Positions 21,021 to 30,762 of a stretch of DNA of 64,000 nucleotides are shown here, one piece after another. This DNA is from Bacteroidales bacterium UBA2030 (GTDB lineage: Bacteria; Bacteroidota; Bacteroidia; Bacteroidales; TTA-H9). Positions within the stretch are counted from its first letter, which is position 1. The number at the start of each line of letters is the position of its first letter. Under the pieces are notes generated by a model. It searched no databases and was not told where the DNA came from. It was given only the letters and a program-made list of their open reading frames with translations. Made by a program: the position numbers and the translations under genes. The stretch is taken from positions 49,383 to 113,382 of the forward strand of contig DDBO01000164.1 of NCBI GenBank assembly GCA_002332755.1. Reading direction: 5' to 3'.

Positions 21021-21998
21021 ATGCTTCACTCCATAGAATTTATTCAAAAATTCATTAACGAAGAAATTGACCGCCAGCCTTTCGAAGGATACCCACCCAT
21101 GCTGTATGCCCCAATAGCTTATACCATGCACCAGGGGGGGAAACGTATGCGCCCGGCCCTTACTCTGTTGGCCTGCGAAATGTTTGGGGGTGATATTCAC
21201 AAGGCACTTTATCCGGCCATTGGCATAGAAATCTTCCACAATTTTACGCTGGTTCATGATGACATTATGGATCAAGCGCCCCTGCGTAGAAACCGCGAAA
21301 CGGTATATAAAAAATGGAACACCAATGTGGCTATTCTCAGTGGTGATACAATGTTTGCCCTTGCCTACGACTATCTGGCAAAGTGCGAACCTGAGCTCCT
21401 GGCCCGCATCCTACCTTTATTCAACCGTACGGCTATTGAAGTATGCGAAGGTCAACAGCTGGATATGGAGTTTGAAACTCGCCACGACGTAACTATTGAT
21501 GAGTATATTGAAATGATCAGGCTCAAAACAGCCGTTTTACCGGCAACAGCTCTTAAAACGGGTGCAATTCTGGCTAATGCTCCAGATAATGATACCGACT
21601 TAATTTATACAGTTGGCATAAATGTGGGGCTCGCTTTTCAATTGATTGATGACGTTTTGGATGTTTATGCCGAACAAGATAAATTCGGAAAAAGCATTGG
21701 TAATGATATTCTTACACAAAAGAAAACTTTTCTGTACCTGAAAGCCATTGAACTCGCAAACGAACATCAGCGCCACGAACTCGATACCTGCTTTTCTCAA
21801 AGCGATATTCCTACAGATGAAAAAATCCACAGAGTAATTCAGGTATACGACAGACTCAATGTGAAGGAAGAAGCCTACCGCCTGGTGGATGAATACTACA
21901 AAAAGGCCTTTAACGCATTCGATGCCATTAATGTCGCAAAAGGCGCAAAATCGGAGCTCGAAAAATTTATCAAAAAACTGGCTTCACGCACTTTCTGA
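21021..21998 (+). CDS. Polyprenyl diphosphate synthase
   Basis: Extends allylic diphosphates with isopentenyl diphosphate. Seen: 325 residues. GGKRMRPAL is at 39-47, the first Asp-rich motif DDIMD at 80-84 and the second DDVLD near residue 210. The family also includes farnesyl, geranylgeranyl and octaprenyl synthases; chain length cannot be set from sequence here. It could feed quinones, undecaprenyl carriers or the GGGP synthase in this window. The 3' end overlaps the convergent ABC-F gene by 15 nt. Confidence 0.92.
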   Translation: MLHSIEFIQKFINEEIDRQPFEGYPPMLYAPIAYTMHQGGKRMRPALTLLACEMFGGDIHKALYPAIGIEIFHNFTLVHDDIMDQAPLRRNRETVYKKWNTNVAILSGDTMFALAYDYLAKCEPELLARILPLFNRTAIEVCEGQQLDMEFETRHDVTIDEYIEMIRLKTAVLPATALKTGAILANAPDNDTDLIYTVGINVGLAFQLIDDVLDVYAEQDKFGKSIGNDILTQKKTFLYLKAIELANEHQRHELDTCFSQSDIPTDEKIHRVIQVYDRLNVKEEAYRLVDEYYKKAFNAFDAINVAKGAKSELEKFIKKLASRTF

Positions 21999-23093
21999 GG
22001 CCTCGAGCTGTTCTAAAGCAGCATGAAGCTGCTCCCATTCCTCTAATAAGTGGTTTACTTTATTTTTCAAATAATTATAACGATCGAAGAAGTCCTTTGA
22101 AGTAATTACGTCCTGATATTGTTGGGGTGCGGCAAGTTTTTGGTCCATTGCGGCAATTTCTTGCTCCGCTTTTTCAATCGACTCTTCACACTTGCTTATC
22201 TGAGCCGCAATTTTTCGCTTCTCACGCTCAAACGCCTTCTTTTTTTCGTACGATAACTTTCCCAAGGCCTGGTCATCCATTTCCCGCACACGGCGTGAAT
22301 CTCGCAGTTTCTCAAGTTCTTGCAAACTCGTCAACTTTCGGGCTTCCAAAAAATCGTAAACATCGCCCAAATATTCTTTAATGCTTCTATCGCGAAACTC
22401 CACAACGCGTGTAGTAAGTCCCTGTAAGAAATCACGGTCGTGAGAAACAATGATTAAGGCGCCACTATAATCGAGCAAGGCGGTTTTTAATATATCCTTA
22501 GAAAGCATGTCGAGGTGATTGGTGGGTTCGTCGAGCAGGATAACGGAGGGGTTTTGCAGTAGAATTTTGGCCAATTCCACCCGCATTTTCCAACCACTGC
22601 TAAATTCGTTCATTGAACGGTGCAAGTCGGAATTACGAAAGCCCAGGCCGTTTAGCACACGGGCGGCATCCGATTCCAAATTTGCGCCGCCAAGGGTATG
22701 TATGTGTGTATTTAATTCCTCAAGCCTATGTAAGAGACGATTATACTCCACCGATTCATAATCTTCACGCGAAGATATTTCTCCAAGGAGTTGATCCGCT
22801 TCTGCTTGCAGGCTTAATATTTTATCGAATGCGGTCATGGCCTCCCCGAGCACCGTTTTATCCGAGGTTATGACCATTTCCTGGGGCAAATAACCAATAG
22901 TAGTATCCTGTGAGTAAATAATCTCTCCGGTATCGGGAGTTAGCAGACCACTCAGGATTTTTAGCAAGGTGGTCTTGCCGGCACCATTTTTCCCAACTAA
23001 TCCGATGCGGTCACGGTCGCCTATTACGAAAGACACGTCCTCAAAAACAGGATTACCGGTATAGTGAATACTCAGCTGATTGACCGCAATCAT
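21984..23093 (-). CDS. ABC-F protein, apparent internal-deletion chimera
   Basis: Known: ABC-F proteins act on ribosomes, contain two ABC domains joined by a linker and usually have 530-650 residues. Seen: only 369 residues and one ABC cassette. The front part is typical of ABC1 (Walker A GLVGKNGAGKTT at 32-42, interdomain arm about 85-160, signature segment 164-168). From the Walker B motif DEPTNHLD (188-195) onward the sequence reads like the end of ABC2 (MLSKDILK, VSHDRDFLQGL, EFRD, KEYLGD), followed by the C-terminal coiled coil. The linker and ABC2 N-terminal half, roughly 270 residues, are missing. The signature reads FSSGW rather than the usual FSGGW. Inference: in-frame recombination between the two DEPTNHLD-coding copies. 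Function is doubtful; assembly collapse is possible. Confidence 0.8.
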   Translation of the reverse strand: MIAVNQLSIHYTGNPVFEDVSFVIGDRDRIGLVGKNGAGKTTLLKILSGLLTPDTGEIIYSQDTTIGYLPQEMVITSDKTVLGEAMTAFDKILSLQAEADQLLGEISSREDYESVEYNRLLHRLEELNTHIHTLGGANLESDAARVLNGLGFRNSDLHRSMNEFSSGWKMRVELAKILLQNPSVILLDEPTNHLDMLSKDILKTALLDYSGALIIVSHDRDFLQGLTTRVVEFRDRSIKEYLGDVYDFLEARKLTSLQELEKLRDSRRVREMDDQALGKLSYEKKKAFEREKRKIAAQISKCEESIEKAEQEIAAMDQKLAAPQQYQDVITSKDFFDRYNYLKNKVNHLLEEWEQLHAALEQLEASESA

Positions 23094-23157
23094 GGCACGA
23101 CAAAGTTAGGTTTAAAAAAATGAGAGCGGAGCATGTTCGGTTGCTCCGCTACAGATG

Positions 23158-23231
23158 CGACCCCGGAGGGATTCAAACCCCCGACTTTCAGAACCGGAAT
23201 CTGACGTTCTATTCAGCTGAACTACGGGGCC
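23158..23231 (-). tRNA. tRNA-Arg (anticodon CCG)
   Basis: A 74-nt cloverleaf on the minus strand: 7-bp acceptor stem with one G-T pair, D stem GTTC/GAAC, anticodon stem TCAGA/TCTGA with loop TTCCGGT (anticodon CCG), and T stem GGGGG/CCCTC. CCA is not encoded. It reads CGG codons. Confidence 0.95.
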
Positions 23232-23243
23232 GTTTTCGGTTCG

Positions 23244-23275
23244 CAAAATTACAAAAATGCATAGCGTTTTGCAAA
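23244..23275 (-). promoter_or_regulatory. Promoter of tRNA-Arg
   Basis: On the minus strand: TTTG (23272-23275), a 20-nt spacer, then TAATTTTG (23244-23251). This is an exact match to the Bacteroidota consensus, 12 nt before the tRNA 5' end. Confidence 0.8.
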
Positions 23276-23343
23276 CGTCTATGTAATGCCAAGCTTTCAA
23301 GCGTTTTTTACATCTTACTGGATATAATTGGCTCCAAATCTTA

Positions 23344-23351
23344 TACCTTTG
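23344..23351 (+). promoter_or_regulatory. -7 element (TACCTTTG) of the first hybrid kinase
   Basis: TACCTTTG fits TAnnTTTG and lies 38 nt before the ATG at 23390. No clear -33 box at the usual spacing. Confidence 0.4.
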
Positions 23352-23389
23352 TATACATGTGGATACCTGCACCCTAAAAACACAATCCC

Positions 23390-25330
23390 ATGAATGAATC
23401 TTTACATATTCTTTTGGTCGACGACATCCCTGAAAACCTTATACGAATCAGAGAGATTCTTAAATCGTGCGAAGCCGAAATACATTCTGCCCAAAATTTC
23501 GCTACTGCCCTCGAAATTGCATCCTCATACGATCTTGCGGTAATGGTCCTCGATATTGAACTCCCTGAGGGAGATGGATTTACTCTTGCAGAGAAAATCA
23601 GAAAAATTCCCCACAACCAGCATACACCGGTTATTTTCCTGACTGCAGTACATTTCGACCAATTAAGCATATTTAAAGGTTACAAAAGCGGGGCTGTTGA
23701 TTACATCACCAAACCTGTTCATCCCGACATCATACTGAGTAAGGTAAACGTGTTTCTGGACTTAAAACGAATACAAAACGAATTAAAAAGAGAAAGGGCA
23801 CGATATCTCAATATCATTGAAGACCAGACAGACTTTATTTTCCGCTTAAATCCGGATTTCAGCATTTCATTTGCCAACAGTGCCGCCCGCAAAGCTTTAA
23901 ATAAACCAGGTCGGAGTTTAGAAAATTCAAACTTTTTTGATTGGGTAGCCCCTGAGGATCTGGAAATTGCCCATCAGGCGCTTGAAAATCTTAGCATTGC
24001 CAATCCTATTGTTCATTTCGAACACCGATTAGAAACCAATAACTTAAGCGAAGAATTCTGGGTAAACCATATTTTAAGAGCCATATATAACGAGAGGGGT
24101 GAACTCGCAGAATATCAAATAGTTTGTCGTGATATCAGAATTCAAAAAAAGGACCTTAAAAAACTGCAAAACGAGCTTGAAGAAACAAGCATAAAATGCA
24201 GACAGGTTCAGGATTTTTTGGCACGCTTGAGTCATGAAATTCGCACTCCCATGAGCGGTATCTTGAGCATGAGCGAAATGCTTCAGGAGAGTCATAATCT
24301 GAATGAACTAACGGAGGGCATGAGCGTTATCCACCATTCAGCAAACGATTTACTGGAATTGCTAAATGAAGTACTAGATTTTGCCCGCATTGAATCGGGG
24401 CAGGTAAAAATTACACCCACACCCATAGATTTACGAGCACTACTTAAAGACATTAGTGCACTTTTTAAATCAAAAGCTAAAGAAAAGGGCCTGGAACTTA
24501 CATTAAATCTGGACTCCCGAATTCCCGGTTTACTCATGGCCGATGGACATCGAATACGCCAAATCCTTACCAATTTGCTTAACAACGCCATAAAGTTCAC
24601 TCAAGAGGGTTCCGTAACCCTGACACTCAACATACAAAAAATCGAAGGTGAAAGGGTATGGGCATGGTTCAGTGTCAAGGATACAGGCCCCGGCATTGCC
24701 GAAAGCAAACAGAAAGAACTATTTCTCCCGTTTTACCAGGCACACCAGTCGCAAAATGTTTATGAAGGCACTGGCCTCGGACTTGCCATTTGCAAAACCC
24801 TGGTAATCCATATGGAAGGACAAATCGGGGTAGTAAGCCAGGAGGGAAAAGGTGCCGAATTTTGGTTTACCTTGCCCTTAGAATTGCCCAAACAACCTAC
24901 TCCGGATGAACTCATTGCCCAAAAATCTAAACCCCAGAACATTGAATCTAAGCGTCCTCTCCAGGTGCTGATTGTAGAAGATAATGTCTTAAACCAAAAA
25001 GTAGCTGCAGCAACTATTCATAAACTGGGGCATCTGTTCGAAATAGCCGAAAACGGCCAGCAGGCTATCGAACGCTATAAAAGTAAAACTTATGATCTCA
25101 TCATTATGGACGTCCAGATGCCTGTATTGAATGGACTAGAGGCCACACGCTTGATTCGTCAGTTAGAAAAAGAAGAAGGCAGACAACCTGTACGTATCAT
25201 TGCACTTACCGCAAATGCCCTTCCTGCTGATCGCCGTGCCTGCCTGGCTGCCGGAATGGACGACTACCTGAGCAAACCCTTCAAATTTGAAGAATTCCAG
25301 AAAGCCATAAACAAGCTTTTTTTAGGCTAA
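23390..25330 (+). CDS. Cytosolic hybrid histidine kinase (REC-PAS-HisKA-HATPase-REC)
   Basis: Seen: 646 residues with no membrane segment. Order: N-terminal receiver (about 4-125, phospho-Asp in VLDIELP), PAS domain (about 140-260), HisKA with phospho-acceptor His282 in [11 protein letters not shown], HATPase_c (N box [11 protein letters not shown] boxes DTGPGIAES and GTGLGLAI), and a C-terminal receiver (phospho-Asp in LIIMDVQMP). Known: a receiver before the kinase usually takes input from another kinase, and the terminal receiver passes phosphate on or acts as a sink. No DNA-binding output is present. A second hybrid kinase begins 40 nt downstream, suggesting a shared phosphorelay (inference). 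Confidence 0.93.
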   Translation: MNESLHILLVDDIPENLIRIREILKSCEAEIHSAQNFATALEIASSYDLAVMVLDIELPEGDGFTLAEKIRKIPHNQHTPVIFLTAVHFDQLSIFKGYKSGAVDYITKPVHPDIILSKVNVFLDLKRIQNELKRERARYLNIIEDQTDFIFRLNPDFSISFANSAARKALNKPGRSLENSNFFDWVAPEDLEIAHQALENLSIANPIVHFEHRLETNNLSEEFWVNHILRAIYNERGELAEYQIVCRDIRIQKKDLKKLQNELEETSIKCRQVQDFLARLSHEIRTPMSGILSMSEMLQESHNLNELTEGMSVIHHSANDLLELLNEVLDFARIESGQVKITPTPIDLRALLKDISALFKSKAKEKGLELTLNLDSRIPGLLMADGHRIRQILTNLLNNAIKFTQEGSVTLTLNIQKIEGERVWAWFSVKDTGPGIAESKQKELFLPFYQAHQSQNVYEGTGLGLAICKTLVIHMEGQIGVVSQEGKGAEFWFTLPLELPKQPTPDELIAQKSKPQNIESKRPLQVLIVEDNVLNQKVAAATIHKLGHLFEIAENGQQAIERYKSKTYDLIIMDVQMPVLNGLEATRLIRQLEKEEGRQPVRIIALTANALPADRRACLAAGMDDYLSKPFKFEEFQKAINKLFLG

Positions 25331-25358
25331 TACTTCTCTGGCCATACTTTAAAAATTA

Positions 25359-25366
25359 TAACTTTG
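25359..25366 (+). promoter_or_regulatory. -7 element (TAACTTTG) just before the second hybrid kinase
   Basis: TAACTTTG fits TAnnTTTG and ends only 4 nt before the ATG at 25371. A TCTG at 25337-25340 stands 18 nt upstream as a weak -33. If used, the mRNA would begin at or beside the start codon. Confidence 0.45.
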
Positions 25367-25370
25367 TAGT

Positions 25371-27887
25371 ATGAGTTCATACGAGGTATTGAGAAAAGGT
25401 CTAATATTTGCCATTGCAGGTGTTTTTCTTCTTTTTGTCACTCCTGCACCTGCTCGGCCAATAGAGCAGCGTGAAGCTTGTTTGTTAAAAATAGATAGCC
25501 TTATCGGCCTCCTTTCACAAAAATCTCAACTCAAAGGCAACACTGCTGAAGAACTTGAACTGCTGGAACTTAGTTCACGCGTCTTGCCCTTCCAGGCGGC
25601 CCTTTATGGAAAATATTTGGATGAGCTCAATAAAAATAATGATTACGCCATAAGGACGAGAATTTTATTGGCAACGGCTGAAGCATATGTCAATAGTAAT
25701 CGGGCAATTGTTGCCCTTGAATTAATTGAAAAAACATATCAAATTTTACAATTACCCGAGTGGACAATAAAAAAAGACACATTTTTCATAAAAACACGTC
25801 TTCTGCATGCCAAGGCAGCTTTCCAATTAGAAAGATTTGCGGAAGGGATTGAACAGTTGAACCAGGCTTTGGCCATTACCGATGACTATTCTTTAATACA
25901 ATACAAAGCCTTCATCCTATCCGAGTTGGCATATGGGTATTCCCGGCTCAATCAGGCCGCGATGGCAGCCGAATCCCTCAACAAATCGATTGCAATTTAT
26001 AAATCTCTCGGCCTCTACGATAAAGTGATTGAATCGTATACGCATACCCTGCCATATTTAGCGCAACGAATGGATGAGGGCTCGTTACAGGCCTGGCTGA
26101 ACGACATGCTTGCTACAGCGCCGCTTACCAATAGCAAAGAAATTGCTGTAAGAGCTTTATTATTTTTCGTTGATAAGGTTCCCAGAATAAAATCTGTCAA
26201 TGAACTCCTCCGGAGGATGGATGAGGTGCTCTTGTCAGATTTACCTTACAACACAGCCTCTCTCATCTGGAGTCTTCAACACAAGAGAGATTCAATTCTA
26301 AAGGCGAACAGAATCATAAATGCCGCAGATTTAAATCAAGTAAGTGCTCTTGCCGTTCAAAAGGAAAATGAACGTCAACTTGAGATATTTGAGGGAACCT
26401 CTGCCAAGTTTGCCTCATTTTTATTAAATAAATACAGTAAACAAAGCCATGAGGGCTTAAAGCCATTAAGCAGGAATTTATTGCTATTGGTAATTTCCAT
26501 ACAATTGTTGCTGATTGTTTTTCTATTGATCCAAAGCTGGCAAAAGCGTAGGGCTATGGCCCTGATAGCCAAACAAAACGAGGACATCAGAGCCCAAGAA
26601 TTGGAAATCCGCAGGCAAAACCAGAGCCTCGAAAAGGTAAACCGAGAGCTTTTGGATGCCAAAGCAAGAGCAGAGGAAGCCACACAATATAAATCACTCT
26701 TTTTGGCCAATATGAGCCATGAAATCCGTACTCCCATGAACGGCATTGTTGGCATGGCCAATCTTTTAAAAACCACCCGACTCACCAAAGAGCAGGAAGA
26801 TGCTGTCAACATTATTGTTTCCTCAGCTGACAGCCTTCTTAATATCATCAACGAAATTCTAGATATTTCAAGGATCGAATCCGGCAAAATGCAGATTGAG
26901 CATGTAAACTTCAACCTCCACGAAGAGGTTGAAAATGTCGTTAAACTCATGCGCATGAAGGCCGAAGAGAAGAAGCTTAGTTTTTCATTTAATATATCTC
27001 CTTTTGTTCCTGAATTTGTTGGGGGCGACCCTACCCGCCTCAAACAGGTACTCATTAATCTGATAAACAATGCGATAAAATTCACTCACGAAGGGTTTGT
27101 CAGGCTTCAGCTCTCCAACATCGACAGGCTGGGCAACCGCTCGGTTGTTAGATTTGAAGTGTCAGATAGTGGCATTGGTGTAGATAAAGATGAGTTACCT
27201 AACCTTTTCCAACCTTTTACACAATCCGATGTTTCTTTTACGCGACGCTATGGTGGAACAGGCCTGGGCCTTGCTATATCTAAAAACCTGGTAGAGCTGA
27301 TGGGAGGCACCATTGGCGTAGAGAGCCAGAAGGGTGTAGGCTCATCTTTCTGGTTTACAATTCCTTTTGAAATAGGAGAACCCATTGAAAGAAAGCCCCC
27401 ATTAGTTTCTAATGAAAAAACCACAACCCCTGAATCCACAACTACCCCCCCGACAGGCGCGCAAAAAGAGGAAGTAAAAGAACCAGCTCATCCTAAAGAA
27501 TCACAACCCACAGAGAAACCCATGCATATATTGCTAGCTGAAGATAATCTGGTAAATCAAAAGGTAGCCCTGATGGTAATTCAAAAGATGGGCTTTACGG
27601 CTGATGTGGCTCCAAATGGAAAGGTGGCTGTAGAGAAATTTAGTACGAATCATTACGATCTTATTCTCATGGACATCATGATGCCCGAGATGGATGGATT
27701 GGAAGCCACCCGAGAGATCCGCAAGATAGAAAAGCAACGGGGTGGCAAGCGTACCCGTATCGTCGCACTTACAGCCAATGCCATGAAAGAAGACAAAGAA
27801 AAATGCTTTGAGGCGGGTCTCGACGATTACATCAGTAAACCTTTTAAACCTGCCGACCTGGAACGAATAGTCAAAGATATTTCGTAA
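25371..27887 (+). CDS. Membrane hybrid histidine kinase with TPR-like periplasmic sensor
   Basis: Seen: 838 residues. Signal peptide about 1-29 (ends PAPARP), a helical TPR-like periplasmic region (about 35-360), one membrane segment near 370-390, a coiled coil (about 395-440), HisKA with His450 in [11 protein letters not shown], HATPase_c ([27 protein letters not shown]), a Pro/Thr/Glu-rich linker and a C-terminal receiver (LILMDIMMP). Known: this architecture is common in Bacteroidota sensor kinases; the ligand is unknown. It lies 40 nt after another hybrid kinase and may be co-transcribed or use its own promoter. Confidence 0.92.
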   Translation: MSSYEVLRKGLIFAIAGVFLLFVTPAPARPIEQREACLLKIDSLIGLLSQKSQLKGNTAEELELLELSSRVLPFQAALYGKYLDELNKNNDYAIRTRILLATAEAYVNSNRAIVALELIEKTYQILQLPEWTIKKDTFFIKTRLLHAKAAFQLERFAEGIEQLNQALAITDDYSLIQYKAFILSELAYGYSRLNQAAMAAESLNKSIAIYKSLGLYDKVIESYTHTLPYLAQRMDEGSLQAWLNDMLATAPLTNSKEIAVRALLFFVDKVPRIKSVNELLRRMDEVLLSDLPYNTASLIWSLQHKRDSILKANRIINAADLNQVSALAVQKENERQLEIFEGTSAKFASFLLNKYSKQSHEGLKPLSRNLLLLVISIQLLLIVFLLIQSWQKRRAMALIAKQNEDIRAQELEIRRQNQSLEKVNRELLDAKARAEEATQYKSLFLANMSHEIRTPMNGIVGMANLLKTTRLTKEQEDAVNIIVSSADSLLNIINEILDISRIESGKMQIEHVNFNLHEEVENVVKLMRMKAEEKKLSFSFNISPFVPEFVGGDPTRLKQVLINLINNAIKFTHEGFVRLQLSNIDRLGNRSVVRFEVSDSGIGVDKDELPNLFQPFTQSDVSFTRRYGGTGLGLAISKNLVELMGGTIGVESQKGVGSSFWFTIPFEIGEPIERKPPLVSNEKTTTPESTTTPPTGAQKEEVKEPAHPKESQPTEKPMHILLAEDNLVNQKVALMVIQKMGFTADVAPNGKVAVEKFSTNHYDLILMDIMMPEMDGLEATREIRKIEKQRGGKRTRIVALTANAMKEDKEKCFEAGLDDYISKPFKPADLERIVKDIS

Positions 27888-27906
27888 ATAAACAGATTTT
27901 CACAGG

Positions 27907-28575
27907 CTACCCCAAAATAATTCCCAGCCAGGGAAAAAACTTCTTTACGTCCACAAAAGCACTGAAAACCAAGAAAACTCCAAAAATCACCAGCAATACC
28001 CCAACAATTCGATTGGTCCAGGTGATTACAGACGGATTGACCCTGCTACTGAGCTTATTTGCGATAAAACACTTGAATGTATCTGTAGCCAAAACAGTAC
28101 CCAATGTCCCCCCAAAAAAGTAATAGACGTCATTGGTTCCAACTCCGTAAGCAGCCCCGACACTAACCCCTGCTGTAATCCATACAAACCATACACCCGG
28201 ATTGGTAATATTTAGGAAGAAGCCTTTCAGCAAATACACCAAAGGTCCCGGTACTTTAATTACTTCTGGCACCTCACCTTCGTCTGTTTGAGTCATTGCT
28301 TTGCGAGTGGTTGTGTATATGCCGAATGCGATAAGAACAATGCCTCCTGCCAGTCGAAAATAATAATTCTCCCTGGGGTCGTCACCTAAAAATTGAGAGG
28401 CACCGGCCAAAGTGAGTCCAAGTACGGTGACATCACTCATAAAAATACCCAAAGCAATAAGCACACCGGCTCTAAATCCCCGGTGTATGCTGGTTTGTAG
28501 CAAAACAAAAAAAGCCGGACCTAAGATCAATGTCAAGGTGATTCCGACTGCTATGCCATTGATAATGGGACCCAA
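27907..28575 (-). CDS. LysE-family amino-acid exporter
   Basis: Seen: 222 residues with about six hydrophobic segments and the family start GIAVGITLTLILGPAFFVLLQTS, followed by the glycine-rich GFRAGVLIALGIFMSDV. Known: LysE/RhtB proteins export amino acids such as lysine, homoserine or threonine. The loop between the early helices and the NPGVWFVW segment near residue 120 are typical. The substrate cannot be assigned. It is convergent with the hybrid kinase and divergent from the EEP gene. Confidence 0.85.
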   Translation of the reverse strand: MGPIINGIAVGITLTLILGPAFFVLLQTSIHRGFRAGVLIALGIFMSDVTVLGLTLAGASQFLGDDPRENYYFRLAGGIVLIAFGIYTTTRKAMTQTDEGEVPEVIKVPGPLVYLLKGFFLNITNPGVWFVWITAGVSVGAAYGVGTNDVYYFFGGTLGTVLATDTFKCFIANKLSSRVNPSVITWTNRIVGVLLVIFGVFLVFSAFVDVKKFFPWLGIILG

Positions 28576-28652
28576 TCTTTCCGGTTTTTAAATTGTGATT
28601 AAAAAACCCCTTAAAAGGGGCAGAAGCAACGTGCAAAAATACTAAATTCCCT

Positions 28653-28660
28653 TAAATTTG
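28653..28660 (+). promoter_or_regulatory. -7 element (TAAATTTG) of the EEP-gldH unit
   Basis: TAAATTTG fits TAnnTTTG. It overlaps the alternative TTG start at 28658 and lies 15 nt before the ATG at 28676, which supports the ATG as the start. Confidence 0.45.
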
Positions 28661-28675
28661 GCCGAAAAACATCCC

Positions 28676-29746
28676 ATGCGCAAAACCCTTCGTATAGTAT
28701 TGTGGGTGGTGGCTTGCCTGACGTTTTTCATGGCGGGATTCCTGTTTATAGCATGGTTTACAAGGTATCAACCAGCCAGTATTGAAGCCATCGAGCCACT
28801 AAAAATACCCTTACATCGCAAAACCCCCGACCCATTACCCGATACACTGAAATTGGTTACCTGGAATATTGGATATGCCGGCCTTGGGGCATCGATGGAT
28901 TTCTTTTACGATGGAGGCAAAAGGGTAAGGTGTTCTCGAGAAGAAACATTAGAAAATCTACGGGGCATCATACAGCATGAAGCGCTTTCTCGCAGGCCAG
29001 ATTTTATATTAATGCAAGAAGTTGACAAATATGCCCGAAGAACTTATTATCACGACGAGACAGAATTAATCAGTGCTGCCTTTACAGAGCATACCTCTTG
29101 GTTTGTCAAAAATTACGATGTAAAATTTGTTCCCCTTCCCTGGTACAACCCTATGGGTCGGGTGGTTGCCGGACTTCTTACCCTTTCCAAATATCCGGCC
29201 CTGGAATCCTTTAGGATTAGCCTGCCGGGGGAATTTGATTTTGTCACCCAACTCTTTATGCTCAACCGCTGTGCACATGTACTCAAATTCCCAGCAAGCA
29301 ATAACAAAAAACTTGTGGTGATAAATACGCATAACACAGCTTTCGATGATGGCACCCAAAGGATAGCCCAATGGAATTTTATACGCGATTATGCGTTAAA
29401 GGAGTACAACGAAGGAAATTACGTGGTGGTTGGAGGAGATTTTAACCTCAACCCTCCCTGTTTCAATCCCAACCTCATTTCCACAGGCGATAATGCATAT
29501 AGTCAACCCGGCGGATATCCCCCCTGCAATGCTTTTCCTCAGGGGTGGAACTTTATCTATCAAAAGGAATTCCCTACCAATCGTAATGTAGATGAAGCCT
29601 ACCAAAGAGGTAAGACCCCTGTGACCACAATCGATTTTTTCATACTTTCGCCCAACATTTCATGCATTCACCATCATACCTGGTTCGATGGATTCCGCTT
29701 TAGCGACCATCATCCTGTTGAAGCAGAAATTGTTTTGCTTAAATAA
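28676..29746 (+). CDS. Membrane-anchored endonuclease/exonuclease/phosphatase-family protein
   Basis: Seen: 356 residues from the ATG at 28676. A single N-terminal membrane segment (about 5-28) is followed by an EEP fold: TWNIGYAG near residue 62, the metal-binding Glu in MQEVDKYAR near residue 113, GGDFNLNP near residue 257, and the terminal SDHHPVEAE. Known: the superfamily includes nucleases, sphingomyelinases and inositol phosphatases; the substrate here is not identifiable. The protein is probably periplasm-facing. The gldH-like lipoprotein gene follows 8 nt later, implying one operon. Confidence 0.85.
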   Translation: MRKTLRIVLWVVACLTFFMAGFLFIAWFTRYQPASIEAIEPLKIPLHRKTPDPLPDTLKLVTWNIGYAGLGASMDFFYDGGKRVRCSREETLENLRGIIQHEALSRRPDFILMQEVDKYARRTYYHDETELISAAFTEHTSWFVKNYDVKFVPLPWYNPMGRVVAGLLTLSKYPALESFRISLPGEFDFVTQLFMLNRCAHVLKFPASNNKKLVVINTHNTAFDDGTQRIAQWNFIRDYALKEYNEGNYVVVGGDFNLNPPCFNPNLISTGDNAYSQPGGYPPCNAFPQGWNFIYQKEFPTNRNVDEAYQRGKTPVTTIDFFILSPNISCIHHHTWFDGFRFSDHHPVEAEIVLLK

Positions 29747-29754
29747 AATAGCCA

Positions 29755-30252
29755 ATGAAACGAAAACTCTGTTTATTATTTATCCTTCTGGGTTGGTTAG
29801 TTTTATCATGTTCACGTACTGTAAGTTACGAACACAAATTTCAGTACCACACCTGGAAACGATTTGATACCCTCAGTTTTCCCATTGATGGATTAAAATC
29901 AGATAAAGCCCGACACGTTAAAATTCGTCTCTCCTACCAGCAAAGCTTCCCCACATCCGATTTGCCCATAATAGCCACTCTCGTTTCTCCTTCAGGCGAA
30001 GAGCGTACAATAGAAAAGCGTATATGGTTAAAAACTCTCGACGGCCAGCCTAAAGGCAATTATATCAATGACCGATTTGTTTTGGAGCAGATATTGTGGT
30101 ACGAAATTTATTTCCGGGAAAAAGGCACTTATCGGCTTCTTATTGAAAGTCTGCATCCAAAGTTTGAGGTAAGTGGTATTCTTTCTCTACAAGTAGAAAT
30201 TGGCAAAGGAGCTTTGCCTTTACCCAAACCCCAACCCGGGAACTTTCACTAA
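29755..30252 (+). CDS. gldH: GldH-like gliding-motility lipoprotein
   Basis: Seen: 165 residues with a lipoprotein signal (LVLSC, lipidated Cys19). The mature part resembles GldH in pattern: an early W-x-x-x-D-T-L-x-F strand, a central stretch reading like P-S-G-E, G-x-x-x-G-N and a late E-K-G-T-Y-R-x-x-I-E segment. Known: GldH is an outer-membrane-associated lipoprotein required for gliding in Flavobacterium; homologues occur in non-gliding species. The assignment rests on pattern similarity and is less certain than the other Gld call. It sits 8 nt after the EEP gene and overlaps the convergent mreD by 4 nt. Confidence 0.62.
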   Translation: MKRKLCLLFILLGWLVLSCSRTVSYEHKFQYHTWKRFDTLSFPIDGLKSDKARHVKIRLSYQQSFPTSDLPIIATLVSPSGEERTIEKRIWLKTLDGQPKGNYINDRFVLEQILWYEIYFREKGTYRLLIESLHPKFEVSGILSLQVEIGKGALPLPKPQPGNFH

Positions 30253-30752
30253 TTTTTATTTACAAAAAACAAATATTCGGCCAAAAGCAGAAGGCCAAAG
30301 GCCAACCCTGCACTCAGCAATGACCTCAAGAAAATAATTCCGAGCCCAGATGCTGACCACTCTTCCAAAATGAAAACAATAAAGTGGTGAACAAGAAGTA
30401 GAATCAAACTATAAAAAATGTACCATTGTGTACCTCTGTCACGGATGGAGGGGGTATCTTCATCTCCGAAATCTCGTTGGGAGGTAAGGAGATTGATTAC
30501 AAAGGGTCGTGAAAAAGCCATGAAAACAGTGGCAGCGGCATTGATTCCATGCGAATTCTGGAAAATATCCATTGTCAAACCCAGCACAAACGCCCATATC
30601 AGCAATGCCCAATTCTGAGTTTTGAAAGGCAGCTTCAAAATTATTAGTGAATAAACCAAGGGATTGAAAAAAGGCCCCAGACTCAGATTATTGATGACTG
30701 AGAGTTGAAATAATACACCCAAAACGAAAATAAGGATAAGTCTGAGCCACAT
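30249..30752 (-). CDS. mreD: Rod-shape-determining protein MreD
   Basis: Seen: 167 residues, about five hydrophobic segments, and the MreD-type segment GLTMDIFQNSHGINAAATVF in the middle. Known: MreD is an inner-membrane member of the elongasome with MreB, MreC, PBP2 and RodA. Odd: mreB and mreC, usually directly upstream, are absent; here the upstream neighbour is cysN. Short hydrophobic proteins are hard to assign by eye, so a general membrane protein remains possible. Confidence 0.72.
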   Translation of the reverse strand: MWLRLILIFVLGVLFQLSVINNLSLGPFFNPLVYSLIILKLPFKTQNWALLIWAFVLGLTMDIFQNSHGINAAATVFMAFSRPFVINLLTSQRDFGDEDTPSIRDRGTQWYIFYSLILLLVHHFIVFILEEWSASGLGIIFLRSLLSAGLAFGLLLLAEYLFFVNKN

Positions 30753-30762
30753 AAAGTTTAGA

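Noticed and set aside
23112..23372. Minus-strand open frame spanning tRNA-Arg
   Set aside because: It covers a complete tRNA and its promoter, so it is not a protein gene.
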